Source: Phyto melanocephala (Eukaryota > Arthropoda > Insecta > Diptera > Rhinophoridae). Taken from it: a stretch of 64,000 nucleotides of DNA. The stretch covers positions 151,334,845 to 151,398,844 of the forward strand of contig OW799233.1 in assembly GCA_941918925.1 (NCBI GenBank), written 5' to 3'. The notes beneath the pieces are model-generated. The model saw only the letters and a list, made by a program, of their open reading frames with translations, made no database searches and was not told the DNA's origin. Made by a program: the position numbers and the translations under genes. Of this stretch, positions 11,640 through 24,165 are shown piece by piece (position 1 is the first letter of the stretch; the number at the start of each line of letters is the position of its first letter).

Positions 11640-12775
11640 GAAAGCTAGTTGATTTTGAATAAAATACAAATTGTTTAGGAATTTTTGTCATTTCTTTTTA
11701 TTAAAATAATATTGGTATGATTCAATTATATATTGAATAAAATATCGGCCAAATGGCCACCGCGACTTCGGCGGCACACCTCCATCCGATGGTCCAAACT
11801 TTTAATGACGCTGAGGCATAATTAAGTTCCTATGCCGTTAATGTGCCGAATAATACTATCCATTAGCTCTTGAATTGTTGCTGGCTTAGCGACGTACACC
11901 TTTTCTTTCAAATAACTCTAAAGAAAGAAGTCCAAAGATGTCAAATCACATGGCACCGTCCTGTTGAAACCACATATCGTCCACATCTATATCTTTGAAT
12001 TCGGGTCATCATAGAAAGTTTGTTATCATCTCACGATAGTGAGCAACATTCACATTAACTGCATGACCGGCCTCATTTTGGCAAAAATACGGCCCGATGA
12101 TGGCTCCAGCCCAAAAACAGTCACTCTTTGTGGGTGCATTGGTTGTTTTTGATAATCACTCTTGGATTCCATTGAGGTGAAAATGTGCCTCATCACTAAA
12201 GATGACTTTCTTTGAAAATTTATCATCCACGGTTGCCATTTTTGCCACCATTCTGACCATTGACGACGCTTGAAATGGTCAAGAGGCTTTAGTTCTTGAG
12301 TCAATTGCACTTTGTAAGCGTGTAAATGCAAGTCTTTATGTATAATGTTCATCAACTACGAGCGTGAGAGGTGCAATTGTTGGGCACGAAGACGAACTGA
12401 CGGCTCTTCAGCCACACCATCGCTAACAGTAGCAATATTTTCTGCAGTACGAGCTGTGCGAGCATGCACTGGTGTTTTCACATCTCCTACAGACCCGGGT
12501 TTCACAAATTTTTGCACGATTTTTCCTATTGAACGCACTTTTGGGCGATTAAGTTGTCCGAAAAAATCGCGAACTGCACGATATGCATTTTGAATTGAAC
12601 ACCCATTTTCATAATAAGCCTTAATAACTTTAATGCGTTGCTCGATTGTGTATCTTTCCATGGTTCAAATTGAGTTAGTCTGAAATTAAGAAATGTCAAA
12701 TGAAATGCGGACAAAAGACTTGACGTTAAGGTCTGGTTCCCATTCGACATCGGCCCTTAAAATTTAACCACACTT
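11640..12775 (-). mobile_element. Family C mariner-like transposon, long copy
   Basis: The right end shows the family TIR cggcccttaaaatttaacca near 12750-12770. The left TIR is eroded but 'gttgattttgaataaaatac' follows it, as in the other copies. It is the only copy in the window that keeps most of the transposase reading, and so is the parent form of the family-C MITEs. It lies inside a copy of R3. Confidence 0.75.
11740..12661 (-). pseudogene. Mariner-superfamily (ITm) transposase, degenerate
   Basis: This would catalyse cut-and-paste movement of family C. From the ATG at 12661 it opens MERYTIEQRIKVIKAYYENG, a helix-turn-helix start typical of these insect elements. It continues through 'DFFGQLNRP' and 'TARTAENIATV' to a stop near 12356. 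The reading resumes at once in another frame with 'DLHLHAYKVQLTQELKPLDH' (near 12335), then 'MHPQRVTVFGLEPS', and in fragments 'LTSLDFFL' near 11950 and 'VYVAKPATIQELMDSIIRHI'. The end is 'RRSRGGHLADILFNI' near 11745. At least three frameshifts or stops and loss of the middle of the DDE domain make it inactive. Full-length relatives are about 340-350 residues. Confidence 0.8.
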
Positions 12776-13097
12776 TATAAAACGAAAGGCCTTAACTAGT
12801 TGAAAACAGTGAACTATAACAAATTTAAATCAAAGATGACGCCCTTGACAAAATTTCAGATAATTTTTTTCACATCCCCATCAATGTGGGTACCAAATGA
12901 AAGGGCGTAACTATTAATATACAGATAACTATGTTGAAATTAAAAATCAAAGATGTTGTTGTAAATAAAAAAGAAAAATGACATATAACATTAAAGCTGA
13001 AATCTAGGCTAAACCACGATGTGGCCACTATACTTGTGCACATGATGGTGAGTAGTATTATCAGATTCGATACGGCCGAATACAGCATTTTTCATTG
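12776..13097 (-). repeat. Repeat R3, part 2
   Basis: Contains 'catccccatcaatgtgggta', 'ccaaatgaaagggcgtaact' and the terminal palindrome ttcgatacggccgaa near 13066-13080. It matches the R3 copies at 22.0/24.1 kb, 34.1 kb and 48.0/53.2 kb. Confidence 0.65.
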
Positions 13098-13875
13098 TTT
13101 TTATTTGACGATTTCCAACTTGAAATACTGAAATAATATAGTTTTTACTGCATACATTCAGTTGTGATATAAAATATTTAAATAATCGCCTCCTTCGTAT
13201 CGTAAAAATTTATTTAAAATGTCCAGCTCTTTGATTATTTTCTCTGAAATATGACAAGAATTATGTTCAAAAGTTATTGCTCATTCTTCTGATTTTTATT
13301 AAGATGTATTTAGCAGTAAATGCATGTGTGATCATTTTTTATGTAATTCAATAGTTTTTGAGTTTGTCGATTACCAAACAATACTCTTTGTCTAGTTATT
13401 TTTAAGCAGCCTGTTTGCCCGTGCGAATATTTACCCCAAGTACAGTGATCTTCTCCTTTATTTTAAACAATGAATCCGCAAGATGAGCAACAAGTTTTTT
13501 TTTATCATCGTTGATGTTGCTGTTCCTTTTGTTTCTTTGTTTAATATTTTTCAATTTATTTCAACATAGTTTTTATATATTTTTTTCGTCTCATTTCATT
13601 ACGCAACACTTTCATCATTGACATACATATTTTACTCTCGAATATACCGGTTATTTATGAAGATGTGGTTTTAATGGGCTAAAGGAAGAAAACCGTCAAG
13701 TGGTGGTCGAATGGTGTTATTTATGTTGTCACTATTGTGTTGATGATTTGAAGCAGTAAAAAAATAGAATAATGATTGAAATCAATATTATATCTAAGCT
13801 TTCAAGTTACATTTGTGTAGGAAACAACTTTAATGAGATTTAAGTTTTAAATAATACTTCATTTTTTGATTGGTA
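13098..13875. other. Intergenic region, no feature recognised
   Basis: AT-rich with short T runs. No reading frame with recognisable motifs. Confidence 0.35.
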
Positions 13876-14050
13876 GAAAATGAACGCCCATTTTCTTAGT
13901 AAGCCTTAAGAACATTGCTCGATTGTGTATCTTTCCATGGTTCAAATTAAGTAAGTCTGAAATTAAGAAATGTCGAATGAAATACAGAAAAAAAACTTGA
14001 CGTTTAGGTGTGATTCACATTCAACATCGGCACTTAAAATTTAAACACCC
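13876..14050 (-). mobile_element. Family C fragment
   Basis: Only the start-codon end is kept: 'gaacgcccattttcttagta', 'gtatctttccatggttcaaa' (the reverse of the ATG region) and the right TIR cggcacttaaaatttaaaca. Truncated on its left. Confidence 0.7.
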
Positions 14051-14339
14051 ATTAAAAGCCAAAAAGCACCTTTTGTGTTGCCCAATATATTTCTATTCTC
14101 AACTTGGATCATTTGTCTCTAATATCAAAAATTTTAATTGATAAACGTAGAAAAGACAAAAAGTATAAGGTGTATTTATTTTGTCATTTCGTTTGTAACC
14201 ATCGTTGCCAATTTATCGCTTTTATTTATTTAATTTTAAAATTATTTTAAGGAATACCTGAATGAATGTACAAAAACCTATTCCTGCTTTTTACTAAAAA
14301 CTGATTGTTTATAATAAAATCTCCATTGAAATTGTAAGC

Positions 14340-15620
14340 CACCAATAACTGGCAACACTGTTTGTAACACATCGTAATATTAACTTAAGAACCCATATTT
14401 TCTGAGTCCTGGTTTTACGATAGAGATCGTACAGAAAAAGCTAGGCTGTATAAGATATATTTCGAGAACAATACATTTTAGTCAAAACTTTTGTTATAAC
14501 GAAAACTTAATTTAACATGCCCAGTTTTACACCCACCACCAAATTAAGACTTTATCTTATATTCATATATTTTCTCTACGAAATATCTAAGTTAAATTTT
14601 ATAGCAGAAATAACCTATGGAGGCCTATATCTATTGATGAAGTATGATAATGAAATTTTGCATACACACGCAAAGAAAAACCATGGTTACGACATGATCA
14701 CGACGGTCATATTATTTTTTCTAAAACAATATTTGGTTGTCGAAAACAAGTAATAGTTATTTTTGTTTCATTTCATCATATATTTTGTCAAGATAATCAA
14801 GCATTTGTTTGAATTGTATCATTACTTGATTACTTTTCGTAAAAATTTCAAAATGGTTATCATTTAAAAATAGTATGATTTAAAAAAATTAATTTGACAA
14901 AAATAAATTATTTTTAAAAGCATTAAAAATTACAAATAATCATTGAATAATAGGTGAGACAACAGTATGATTACCAATTAATCAAGCTATGATTTTTTTA
15001 ATAATAATTTGATTAACTATTCTTCTTTTTGCTGAATAAATTTTTATTATTTTAAAAGTTTGAGATGTCAAAAAAATCAACAAAAATTTTGAAAAATTAA
15101 AGAAAATTTACAAACTAACGAGAAAACGTAAAAAATATTGGTAAAAAAAATTGCAATTAAAATGGTAAGTACAATCAATATGTGTATGTTACAGCAAAAG
15201 ACGATAATTTGCCGTAAAAAAAGCAAAGATTGTCGCTTTCAATTGTAGTCATATATATGATTATTGAATGATACTTTAATTAAACATAATATTGATGACT
15301 GGTAACCATTATATGTTTTAACGATAATCATACAATTCAATCATATTATGTTGCTCTTCGATTATGGTTACCGCAACTATGTTTTTTCTTTGCGTGCATA
15401 GCTTCCTTTTCAATGTTATTATAATGCCAGAAAATGAAGGTGACACGCCCACTTTAACTTCTACCTCCCTCATAATGTTTTGTCCTAAATTAATATAATT
15501 TCTCTATGGACAAAAATGATCGAAATATAAAGGACTTTATGTTAAAGCCTATAAGTTAAGTTCATTAGTAGAAATATTTTGACATGCCCACTTTAACGCA
15601 CACATCCCATGCATTGCAAT
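14340..15620 (-). repeat. Family H repeat, interrupted by a family F MITE
   Basis: The left part (14340-14664) holds 'ctgagtcctggttttacgat', 'agagatcgtacag' and 'catgcccagttttacaccca'. The right part (15399-15620) holds 'gtgacacgcccactttaact' and 'gacatgcccactttaacgca'. The order matches family H in reverse (compare 45.2-45.9 kb). Confidence 0.6.
14667..15396 (+). mobile_element. Family F MITE, copy 1 (730 bp)
   Basis: Inverted ends cacgcaaagaaaaaccatgg and its approximate complement ttttttctttgcgtg. Flanked by CA at 14665-14666 and 15397-15398. The AT-rich interior has no coding capacity. Same order as 33256-33977 and reversed relative to 42759-43489. Transposase family unknown. Confidence 0.85.
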
Positions 15621-18215
15621 AGAAATTCATTGCAACATGTTTTGTAATATTTGGTTTGCAGATGATGTACAATGCCTTATGAAAGCACTCTTTTAAGCAG
15701 ATAAGCATTTCATTTACGGTTTTTTACTAGAAAATTTTTGGTAAGGAATATACTTAAGCAATTATCGGATATTTTAATATGTTTTTCTTATAAAATTTTA
15801 TTTCCTTTTACATAATTTAGAAAATCTAAAATTCTACAATAATAATAAACGGTTTTGTAAACATTTTTCTATTTACAGAAATTTCCAAAAAATATATTTG
15901 AAGAATTGTCTTGGTAAGTTGTTTTCTTGTGAACGGTTATAGTTGGTGGAGGCTATTGTTTTTTAATATAATAATTAAAATTAATATTTTTTATATATTT
16001 AATATTAATTCTTGCTTTACTTCTTGTCATCCATCTGACCATGTTTTCGACAAAAATTAATGATTCTAATTCGATTAAAGATATAAATTCATAAATCATT
16101 CAAGGGTATATAGGTTCCAGATTGTACACCAATTCTATCATCATTCAAATCAAAACCATAGATTACACAAGGCAACAAAACTGAAAAAAAATTAAAGGCT
16201 TCAAAGACCATTATGCAATTTTGAGGTATTGTGATTCCAGTAGTACAAATATGGTCGAAATAATTAATTCTATAGAGAGGCTTTTCTTAAAAAAAAATTT
16301 GAAGTAAAATTAAACATTTTTTAGACGCTTCTCTACATAATTAATGATAACTGATAAAGGGTTAGTCCGATATTATTAAAATACATTTAGAACAATTTAG
16401 ATTTACATAGCCTTTGATTCGTTCATATACTGCATTTCAAACGCACCAGTAAGTTCGAAGTTACAATAAAATATTTAAGCAAAATATATATTTTTTACGT
16501 AAAAATAGAAATTTTTTCTTATTTTTTTTTCTAGAAAACTTTTTAATTTTGCTTAAAAATGTTTTTAAAACAAAAAATTATTCATAGAATTGAAAAATTT
16601 AACCATTTTTGTACTTAGCCATGATGCATCAAATCTATATAGTGGTTGTTAAAGCCCTTTTTTGCCGTTGACCTGTGTTATCTATTAAAACTGGCAAGTG
16701 TTTTAACAAGTGTTGAATGGAATGTCACTTAAAATAAAAACCATTATTTGTTGTTAGTGTAATATTTTGTGCCTACCATTTTAATTACAAATTGTTTATA
16801 TTGTTGCATGTAATTAATTTATTAAAACTTTTATTTTTTTTTTTTTTTCATATTTTGGTAACTTTCTCAAGCCGAAAATTATAATTTTAAATCTGTTTTG
16901 AGATAATTATAAAACTTAAAAAATTTTTTTTAATCTAAACATAAATTAAATAGTTGCAAGGGTATGATGAGAAAAAACTATATAAATAAAATGAATAAAT
17001 TAACTTTCTTTATCGAAGTTTACTCATTTCTGTTATTTCTTTAATAATAACGTTAGAAAAAGTTAAATTAAATAACAACCCTTTAAACCTGCTACATTTA
17101 TTTGAAAAATAAAAAGCTGTGGTGGACAAATTGTCAAAAAGAAAAGAAAACATTTGAAACATACCGATTAAGTAAAATAGAAAGTGAAAAATTAACATAA
17201 ATTCTCAAAATATTTCCAAAAAAAAAAAAATAAATAATAAATTTGAATTTTAAATGAATCCAATTAAATTTGTTAAACTTTTGTTATTTGAGTTGCTTGA
17301 ATGATGAAATCACATTAGTGTTAAATACTTAACGTTTTTTATTTTTTCAACAGTAGCAAAAAATTTAAAAAAGTATGGAGTATAGCAAATCATTCAATAT
17401 TTTATTTTATTAATATTATTTTTATGTTTGTTTATTTTTTTTATCTATATTGTTCATCTCTAACACGAACGTGTAAAATTAACAACTTTTCTGTAAAGCA
17501 TTTTGTGTTTCTTTAATATTAACAGTTTCAGCAGCAAGTAAACTATACGAGCTGCAGCAGTTCCATCCATTTAATCAATCTTTAACCATCCATCCATTAA
17601 CATCAACAGCAGTCATATGCATTGCTACCAAGTGAAAGTTCTTTTTTTTTTGTGTTGAGGTTGTTGTTTTTTTTTTCATAATTTCGGAATGTACTTTGTA
17701 CATTATTCTGCGCAAACATTTTTTTTAAAATTTATTATTTATTTTTAATTTAACAATTCATAAATAATTTCAATTTAATACCCCATATCAGACGTACTAA
17801 TTCATAAAACTAAAACAAATTACGCTATTTTAAGAGAGAGGGAGATAGTGATATGAATATTAAAAGTTATTTATTTTTTATCGAAACAGATGACTAAATC
17901 CTGCTGATTTTTTGTCGATTTATTCATTTGATAGGACATTGACTCAAATATCTAAAATTTTTATTAGAGGCCAAAAACGGTTTTACATTTTAAGTAAATT
18001 TAAAAATCCAAACCCAAGTTCAATTTAAAAATATATTTAACATTTTTTAAAAAAGGAAACTTTTTTTTGAGTTACTATTTTTTTTAAACTTTGTAATTTA
18101 TTTTAGTAAAAATATTATCAGGAAATCAGCTTCAACTTAAAATACAAATTACATAAAATAAATTCATAAATTTTTACTTGAATAAAGGGTTAACTCAAAA
18201 AAATAATTTCTATTT
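15621..18215. other. AT-rich intergenic region, no gene recognised
   Basis: Long A/T runs dominate. A slightly GC-richer patch at 17525-17635 (cagcagcaag, gagctgcagcag, catccatcc) has the look of an untranslated exon, but nothing confirms it. A 62-codon minus-strand frame at 17010-17198 is low in complexity and was not accepted. Confidence 0.35.
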
Positions 18216-18217
18216 GA

Positions 18218-18262
18218 AAATTTATTGTTATTTTATTGTTGTTATTGTTATTTTATTGTTGT
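18218..18262. repeat. (TTATTG/TTTTATTG)n microsatellite
   Basis: Imperfect tandem repeats of attgttattttattgttgtt directly upstream of a family-C element. Confidence 0.7.
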
Positions 18263-18272
18263 ATTGGTTGCA

Positions 18273-18880
18273 AAGAGTGGTTAAATTTTAAGGGCCGATG
18301 TTGTATGTGAACCACACCTAAAAGTAAAGTTTTTTTTTTCTACATTTCATTTGACATTTCAAACAAACTCAATTTGAACCATGGAAAGATACACAATCCA
18401 GCAACGCGTTAAAGTTGTTCAGGCTTAAATATTATGAAAATGTTTGTTCAAATCAAAATGCATTTAGTGCACTTCGTGATTCTTTTGGTCAACATAATCG
18501 TTCAAATTCGCCTACAATCGAGAGAATTATGAAAAATATTTAATTTTCAGCAAAACAGGTCTGTATGAAATGTGAAAACATCTGTGAATGCCTTCTTAGT
18601 TCGTTGAACGAAAAGCATGGCACGAAAAGTGTGGCAAAAGAGCAGTCAACCTCAACTCATCATCGTGCCTAACAATTGTACATCAACATTGTTATTAATA
18701 ATTTATACCATCGGATGGAGGTGTGCCACCGAGGTCGCGGCCACCATTTGGCCGTTATTTGGTTTCACACATAATTGAGCAATATCAATTTTATCATAAT
18801 AAAAAGAAATGACAATAGTTTCCTAAAAAATTTGTGTTTTATTCAAAAGCAACATCAGCCCCTTAAGTTTAACCACCCTT
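18273..18880 (+). mobile_element. Family C mariner-like MITE
   Basis: Starts agagtggttaaattttaagg and ends ccttaagtttaaccaccctt. It keeps 'atggaaagatacacaatcca' (near 18380) and the 3' 'gaggtcgcggccaccatttg'. The transposase middle is absent, giving about 608 bp. Confidence 0.8.
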
Positions 18881-18943
18881 AACTTTATTGAAATTCACAA
18901 CACTGGTCTGCAGTAAAAATCGTCTCTAAATAATATAAATGAA

Positions 18944-19375
18944 CTAGTCAAGCCCAGCGAGAGTTGCTACGCTCCTTAATGAATACAAATACATACTGAA
19001 TTTTTATTGAATATCAAGTGCAAGAAGCTAAAAATCACGAAACTATATAGTCATGACAGCTCAATAGATGTGCAAAGTTTCAGAAAAATCGGTCAAAAGC
19101 AATTAGCTAAAAATTATAGCACTTTTTGTGGGCGTGGCACTGCCCACTTTTCTAATCATGAAACTGTATAGTCATAACAGCTCAATATGTGTGTAAAGTT
19201 ACCTCAAAATTATAAATTTTTTTAATGGGCGTAGCCCTGCCCACTTTTTGCCAACCATAAACACTCCCCAAAATGTGTACAACAACTTGCCAAAGTTTGA
19301 GTCCGATCGGAGTTATGGTTTCGGACTCTATAGCTAACAGACAGACAGAGTTTCACTTATATATATACAGAATAG
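18944..19375 (-). mobile_element. Helitron-like element, family D (short copy)
   Basis: Starts A|CTAGTCAAGCCCAGCGAGAG with the family opening (gttgctacgctccttaatga). It has only two of the roughly 121-bp monomers with 'gggcgtggcactgcccactt' and 'gggcgtagccctgcccactt'. The end is cagacagacagagtttcact and a TATATA tract. The end itself is mutated (atatacagaat instead of tatatagat). Confidence 0.65.
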
Positions 19376-20360
19376 ATATTGAGATTTTAACGCGCTAAAT
19401 TTATATCCGTTTTCAGTTTTTTTCTATAGGGCTTAGATTTTTTATGGGCATGCCTTATATTACTGCTGATACATTTCGTCATATTTAACCCGATACAGCA
19501 CTTAGATTTTCAGCGAGAAATAAAACCTTGAGTGATTTCTTTGTAATTATTTGATTCTTCGGTTTCTCAAAAAACTACAGCATACTTTTACAAAAGCCGT
19601 CTATACGCTATATGCCGCTTTATTCAACTTTAAATATAAGTTTAAATTAAGCTCTCATATATGTGATCCTAAAATGATTCTTTCTTTTAGTTTTGTGTCG
19701 AGGATTCCAGGGAATTTAGTTTCAAGGTGTTGTAAGCCGTCACAATCCTTAATTATTGCTTTACTAAGAAGGTAGTTTATTTAAGGTTATTCGGATACGT
19801 TTTTCTATAAGATTTAAGCTTGCTCTTCGAGGCCAATTTTTTCCTCTGTAGCACGACGATATCATTCGCATAAAAATCATCATATCCTGCATGGAGTCAA
19901 GTTAACATAGCTTCCAACTTCCAAGTCAGCACAAATGTTGTATGAGTACTGTGGATATTTAATTTTATCGAGTAAAAAATTGTCCTTCTTATTTGTTGCA
20001 TGTGCCACTGGAACCAAAGGATATATACTGCCATTATAAAGTAAAAGGGCTTTTAAGCTTGTCTTGGATCAATTATTAAAGAGGCGAAATACCTAGTTCT
20101 AGTTTAAGTCCTTCGGCATCATCACAAAACACTAATTCTCTGTATGTTCTGAAATAGCCCAGAAAATTTTCTTGTCTATTAAAAAAATTATCAGACCTTC
20201 GTATTTTTATCCAAAATATTCCATCGCAGTAATAATAATGCAAAAAGTTGAGACTTTGATTTTGAAAGTCCTAATTCTCGTACATGGTCATTTAGGCCAG
20301 ACAAAGAAACACGTACAGAGAAAACATCTTCATTAATTGCTGTTTCTTGACTGTTAGGAG
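19376..20360 (-). pseudogene. Degenerate protein of an unnamed insect repeat family (copy 1)
   Basis: Read on the minus strand in broken frames, this gives 'VFSVRVSLSGLNDHVRELGL' near 20330-20270. It continues with 'LGYFRTYRELVFCDD' near 20160-20115, 'SIYPLVPVAHATNKKD' near 20025, and 'FPGILDTKLKERIILGSHI' near 19715-19660, then 'NKAAYSVWTAFVKV'. The last part lines up with the open segment at 63873-64000 (KFPRIRDATVKECIFVGPQI). I associate the text with long uncharacterised arthropod proteins that occur in many genome copies and behave like mobile-element proteins, but I have no family name. Many stops and shifts; not functional. The non-coding tail near 19376-19460 also resembles 63095-63180. 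Confidence 0.6.
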
Positions 20361-21079
20361 ACGGAAAAAAATCTTTATCATTAACAATTTCATCGCTGTT
20401 AGAAGTCGTTTAAGATAAAGAATTTGTGTTTCGAAGAACAATTTAATATTAACAATATTCGGAATTATTGTATGATTTTGTTCTTAATTTTTCTCCATGC
20501 GTTGTCGCCATGCAAAAATAACAATTGTGAAGATTTTGCGGTTCACTTCAATGAATGTTTATAAATGGCAGGAGGTTTCAAGTTCCTCCAACCCCTAAAA
20601 GCTCTTTAACGTGCATTACGACATATTTTCGGCAGCCATTTTTTGTCTTTTTCATCACTAGAAAATCCAAATTAAAGTTTGTAAGCATTTTAAAATAGAG
20701 AAGTTATTCTATGCAGCTGCGGTTATATAACAAATGCTCCATTTGATGGAGCAAAACAAATCAGTATAATTTCCTTAACATACTGTAATCTGAAACAAAA
20801 ATTCGGAATAAAAAACTTTATAAAACAGAAATTATCTATAGAATATAGTTGCTAATGTGAACACTGGTACCCGGTGTTTCATTCTGGAGTCTTAAGCCCA
20901 ATTTGCTATTAATGTATTCTTCTATATATTTATGGTATTACAATAATGTTAACCAAAAACCTTTGGTTAAAAATTTCGGAATCGTTCTATCAGTTTTCTG
21001 ACATTTTAAATTCTCAATACATTTTCAATGTTCGTTATTGCGTTTAAACAAATCGCATTTCATTTAATGTTAAAACGTC
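20361..21079. other. Intergenic, possibly further sequence of the unnamed repeat
   Basis: No additional motif could be read. 'gtgaacactggtacccggtg' near 20858 is a GC-richer patch without a partner in the window. Confidence 0.35.
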
Positions 21080-21350
21080 GTATTTTTAAGATCTGCTCTT
21101 GCATTACACGCTATAACTAATTTCGTAATATACCACCTTAGCGCATTTTCAACACCAAATATTTCTGATTTATAGGAGTCATTTAGGCAAATTTTTATTC
21201 CCTTTGCTTTTCTTGATCAAGCTCTATCGGGCTTTTAACAGACGGACAGATGGACGGGTAAGCTAGATCATCGAAAAATTAAAGTTTTTACTTTATGGGG
21301 TATTAAATTAATATTTTGTTGTGTTTCAGACTGAAAGACGAAATGACGTT
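21080..21350 (+). repeat. Degraded family H 3' end
   Basis: Matches the right part of family H at 52.0-52.3 kb: 'ctcttgcattacacgctata', 'gacggacagatggacgggta', 'agctagatcatcg' and 'ctttatggggt', with many differences. Confidence 0.6.
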
Positions 21351-21849
21351 TTTTAAGTGGTTATAACAGAGTTTTAAAATAAGCACGTTGAAGGCCATAT
21401 AAATATTTTGAAGAAGAAGAAAATTTATTGATTTTTCCATGCAATTAGAAGTAATTCGGGTTAGCTATTTGTGATCTTTTTTAAGTATTAGAATATAATA
21501 CGCCTTTTAGGCTATTCACAAAAACATTTTGATAAATCGGTCGCTAACCGGAAAACTTATATGCAAAAATAATTTAAAAAATATTTTTGAAATATATTAA
21601 GTTACTAAAGCTCCCAATTTATTTTAAGAGACGCTAAAGATACCAAAATACAATCTGTAGTCTCGAATCGATGAGGAACTAACTGAGATATAAGTACCAA
21701 ATACAAATGCTTCAGTGTTTTTCCTATAATATTGTTCAGTTTCAGGACAAAGAAGAGTATCGAAAAGGATTAAGTAGGAGAATATACGATAATACACTTT
21801 GAAAAATTTAAGAGTCATGTTAGACGTCAATACAAAATGGCTTACAAAC
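21351..21849. other. Intergenic, nothing recognised
   Basis: A 75-codon minus-strand frame (21624-21851) overlaps it, but shows no motif and ends in the R3 repeat. Confidence 0.35.
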
Positions 21850-22096
21850 ATTTATGTGTGGATCAGATTTAGTAACTAAAAATGTACCCACTTCAGCACC
21901 CTCAATATTGGTATAAAACAAAAGGCATTGACCATTAATAAAGTTGAAATATTTATATAATGGCGTTTGAAATGAAATGGCGATGTATGGGTCAAAAATA
22001 AGAATGAAGTAAACTTTTTTCTCAACCCCATGAATATGGGAATCAAGTGAAAGTTGTTGACTAGTAAAACACAGTAAATTATGTAAAAATTCTAAA
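21850..22096 (-). repeat. Repeat R3, split by a piggyBac-like element
   Basis: Contains 'accccatgaatatgggaatc' and 'gttgactagtaaaacacag'. The copy resumes after the piggyBac element at 24021-24165 with 'agattgagtcgcaagtgata' and ends with the palindrome ttcggcacaaccgaa and 'cattcttacttgt'. Confidence 0.65.
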
Positions 22097-22100
22097 TTAA

Positions 22101-24016
22101 CCCATTACCGCTCACTGTCCCCATGTGAGGACAGTTGTTTAACTGATGGCATTTATAAAAGTAATCGTTAGTCTCTCAATGTTAAAACAAATATCGTTTC
22201 TAAAAGGTTCAAAAAATTTATAACAAAACTTGCAAGTTGCTACAAGAAGTTTAAGTGTTAATTTAAGTTCTTGTAATTGCGCATTTGAATTCGATTTATT
22301 TTGTTAATTTAAGAACTGTTATATTTTTATGTAAAGTTGCATAAAATAAAAAAATAACAGTAAATTTTTCTCAATAGAGTGTGTGAATGATTTTAAGATC
22401 GTTTACAAAAAGAAAAAATTTAACGGTTTTTTATAAATTAAAATTTTGTTAAGCTGTCCCCAGTTGGGGACAATGGGCGTTACAGATATATATTTTATTT
22501 ATTTTTTTAGATTTTTCAATATATACAAAATAGCACATTGCAATACCTTTAGAGGACTAATTGATTATTTGCGACTTTAGGAGGCCGTTAAGGATATTAT
22601 GGAAAATGATGACGTTGATTATGAATATAATATTCTAGTTCGTGTCAGGTGATGCCGATTTATCTAGTGATGAAGACGAAGAAAATGACGAAGACCTATT
22701 GTGTATAAATATGCCAAGCGACATGCCAAGAAAAATTGAGCTTGTATGCAGAAAGGAAGAGGAATTTTCTGATTTATATGGGAATAAAAGTGGTGATGAA
22801 CCACCCCCTAGTTTGTTAAAAAAAAATTACAAAGCAAGAAGTTCAACGTAATTTTGGAGATCCTAAGTGGAGACATATCTTATCATCTTATAGTGCAACG
22901 TATAATACAATCTTACTACACGCATTTTGTTTGAAAAAGTATTTGATTTTGGCGTAATTAATTTAATAGTTGAGAACAGTATTTTATATGCTATCCAAAA
23001 TAACCGACACAACTTTAGCGTAGATCGCGATGACCTGAAACATTTTTAAGGAATTTACTGTTAGGCGGATATATCCACCTACCTTCAGAGCGCGATTATT
23101 TTAATTTGGATGAAGACTTAGGAGTTCCTTTGGTTAAATCCAATGAGACGCCAATTGGAAATTAAGAAAAACTTGCACTTTGCGGATAACAGTCTTGCCA
23201 GAAGTTCAAAGAGTTGTTAAGTCTCTTCTTGCAAAAATTTCCATAGTACCTGCTTATCATATCGTAAACTTTGATAACTTTTTTTACCAACATATTTTTT
23301 TACCAATATATTTTACGTTTTGATAAAAATAATAAATTTACAATAGAACATTGGAAGGATAATAACGTCATGATCATGGCAACGAATTTTATAAGTCCAC
23401 AAGGAAAAGTAAGAAAATGCTGAATTTAATAAATTAATTGCAAATTTTTACCAGTGAATGGAAAGCGTCGACGAAATGGACCAAAATCTATTAGAAATAT
23501 ATTACAGAGTATCCATTAGAGTAAAAAAGTGGTGGTGGTGTATTTTTACCTATATTCTAGATTTGGCGGCAAGTAACGCTTATCGGTTATATGTTTTGTT
23601 ATGTAGAGAACTTCAATGGATCAATTATCGTTTAGTAGAAATATTACCAGGGCGTATTTAACTCCTAAAATTAAAAAAAACATCCTTCTACTTCCGTCGC
23701 AGTTGTTGCTGATTGAAGAAATAATGGCCATAATCCTAAAAAAATAAAAAATCAACTGCGATGTGTTATTTGGCATTCTATGTCCCGATGGAGATGTGTA
23801 ATATGCACAAAAACACTTTGTGTGGAGCGAAATTTTTTTAGGCAATTCCATAGCTAAAACGCCCATTGTTCCCATATGAGGACACCCATTTTTCTAAAAA
23901 ACTAAAAAAAAATTTTAATTTTTTGTAATGAATTTCTTTTATTTTATCTCTATTAAATCAATAAATAAAAGTAAAAAAAGTTTTCTACCGGCAGTTTCTT
24001 TTTGGGCGGTAATGGG
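22101..24016 (+). mobile_element. piggyBac-like DNA transposon, degenerate
   Basis: Ends CCCATTACCG...CGGTAATGGG with TTAA on both sides (22097-22100 and 24017-24020), the signature of piggyBac elements. Subterminal repeats of 'tgtccccatgtgaggacag' type occur near 22118, 22453 and 23863. Length about 1.9 kb. It interrupts a copy of R3. Confidence 0.9.
22590..23890 (+). pseudogene. piggyBac-like transposase, degenerate
   Basis: This would catalyse TTAA-specific cut-and-paste. The N-terminal part (22642-22851) is strongly acidic (SSDEDEENDEDL), as is usual in the family. Downstream, in changing frames, come 'NRHNFSVDRDDLKHF' (near 23005), 'KKNLHFADNSLA' (near 23170) and 'VNFDNFF' (near 23266). 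Bases 23458-23661 are open and give MESVDEMDQNLLEIYYRVSI, then KKWWWCIFTYILDLAASNAY, the conserved tryptophan-rich block near the end of the catalytic domain, followed by 'YRLVEILPGR'. Cysteine pairs near 23795-23830 (CVIC, C) recall the terminal zinc-binding region. Stops and deletions separate the parts, so it is inactive. Confidence 0.85.
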
Positions 24017-24165
24017 TTAAAGATTGAGTCGCAAGTGATAATACAAAATATAATATAAACTTAAATATGAAGTAAATGCTACGCTACTATCTACCTAAGT
24101 ATATGATGCTGAAGGGTATTATCAGATTCGGCACAACCGAAGGTAGCATTCTTACTTGTATTACA

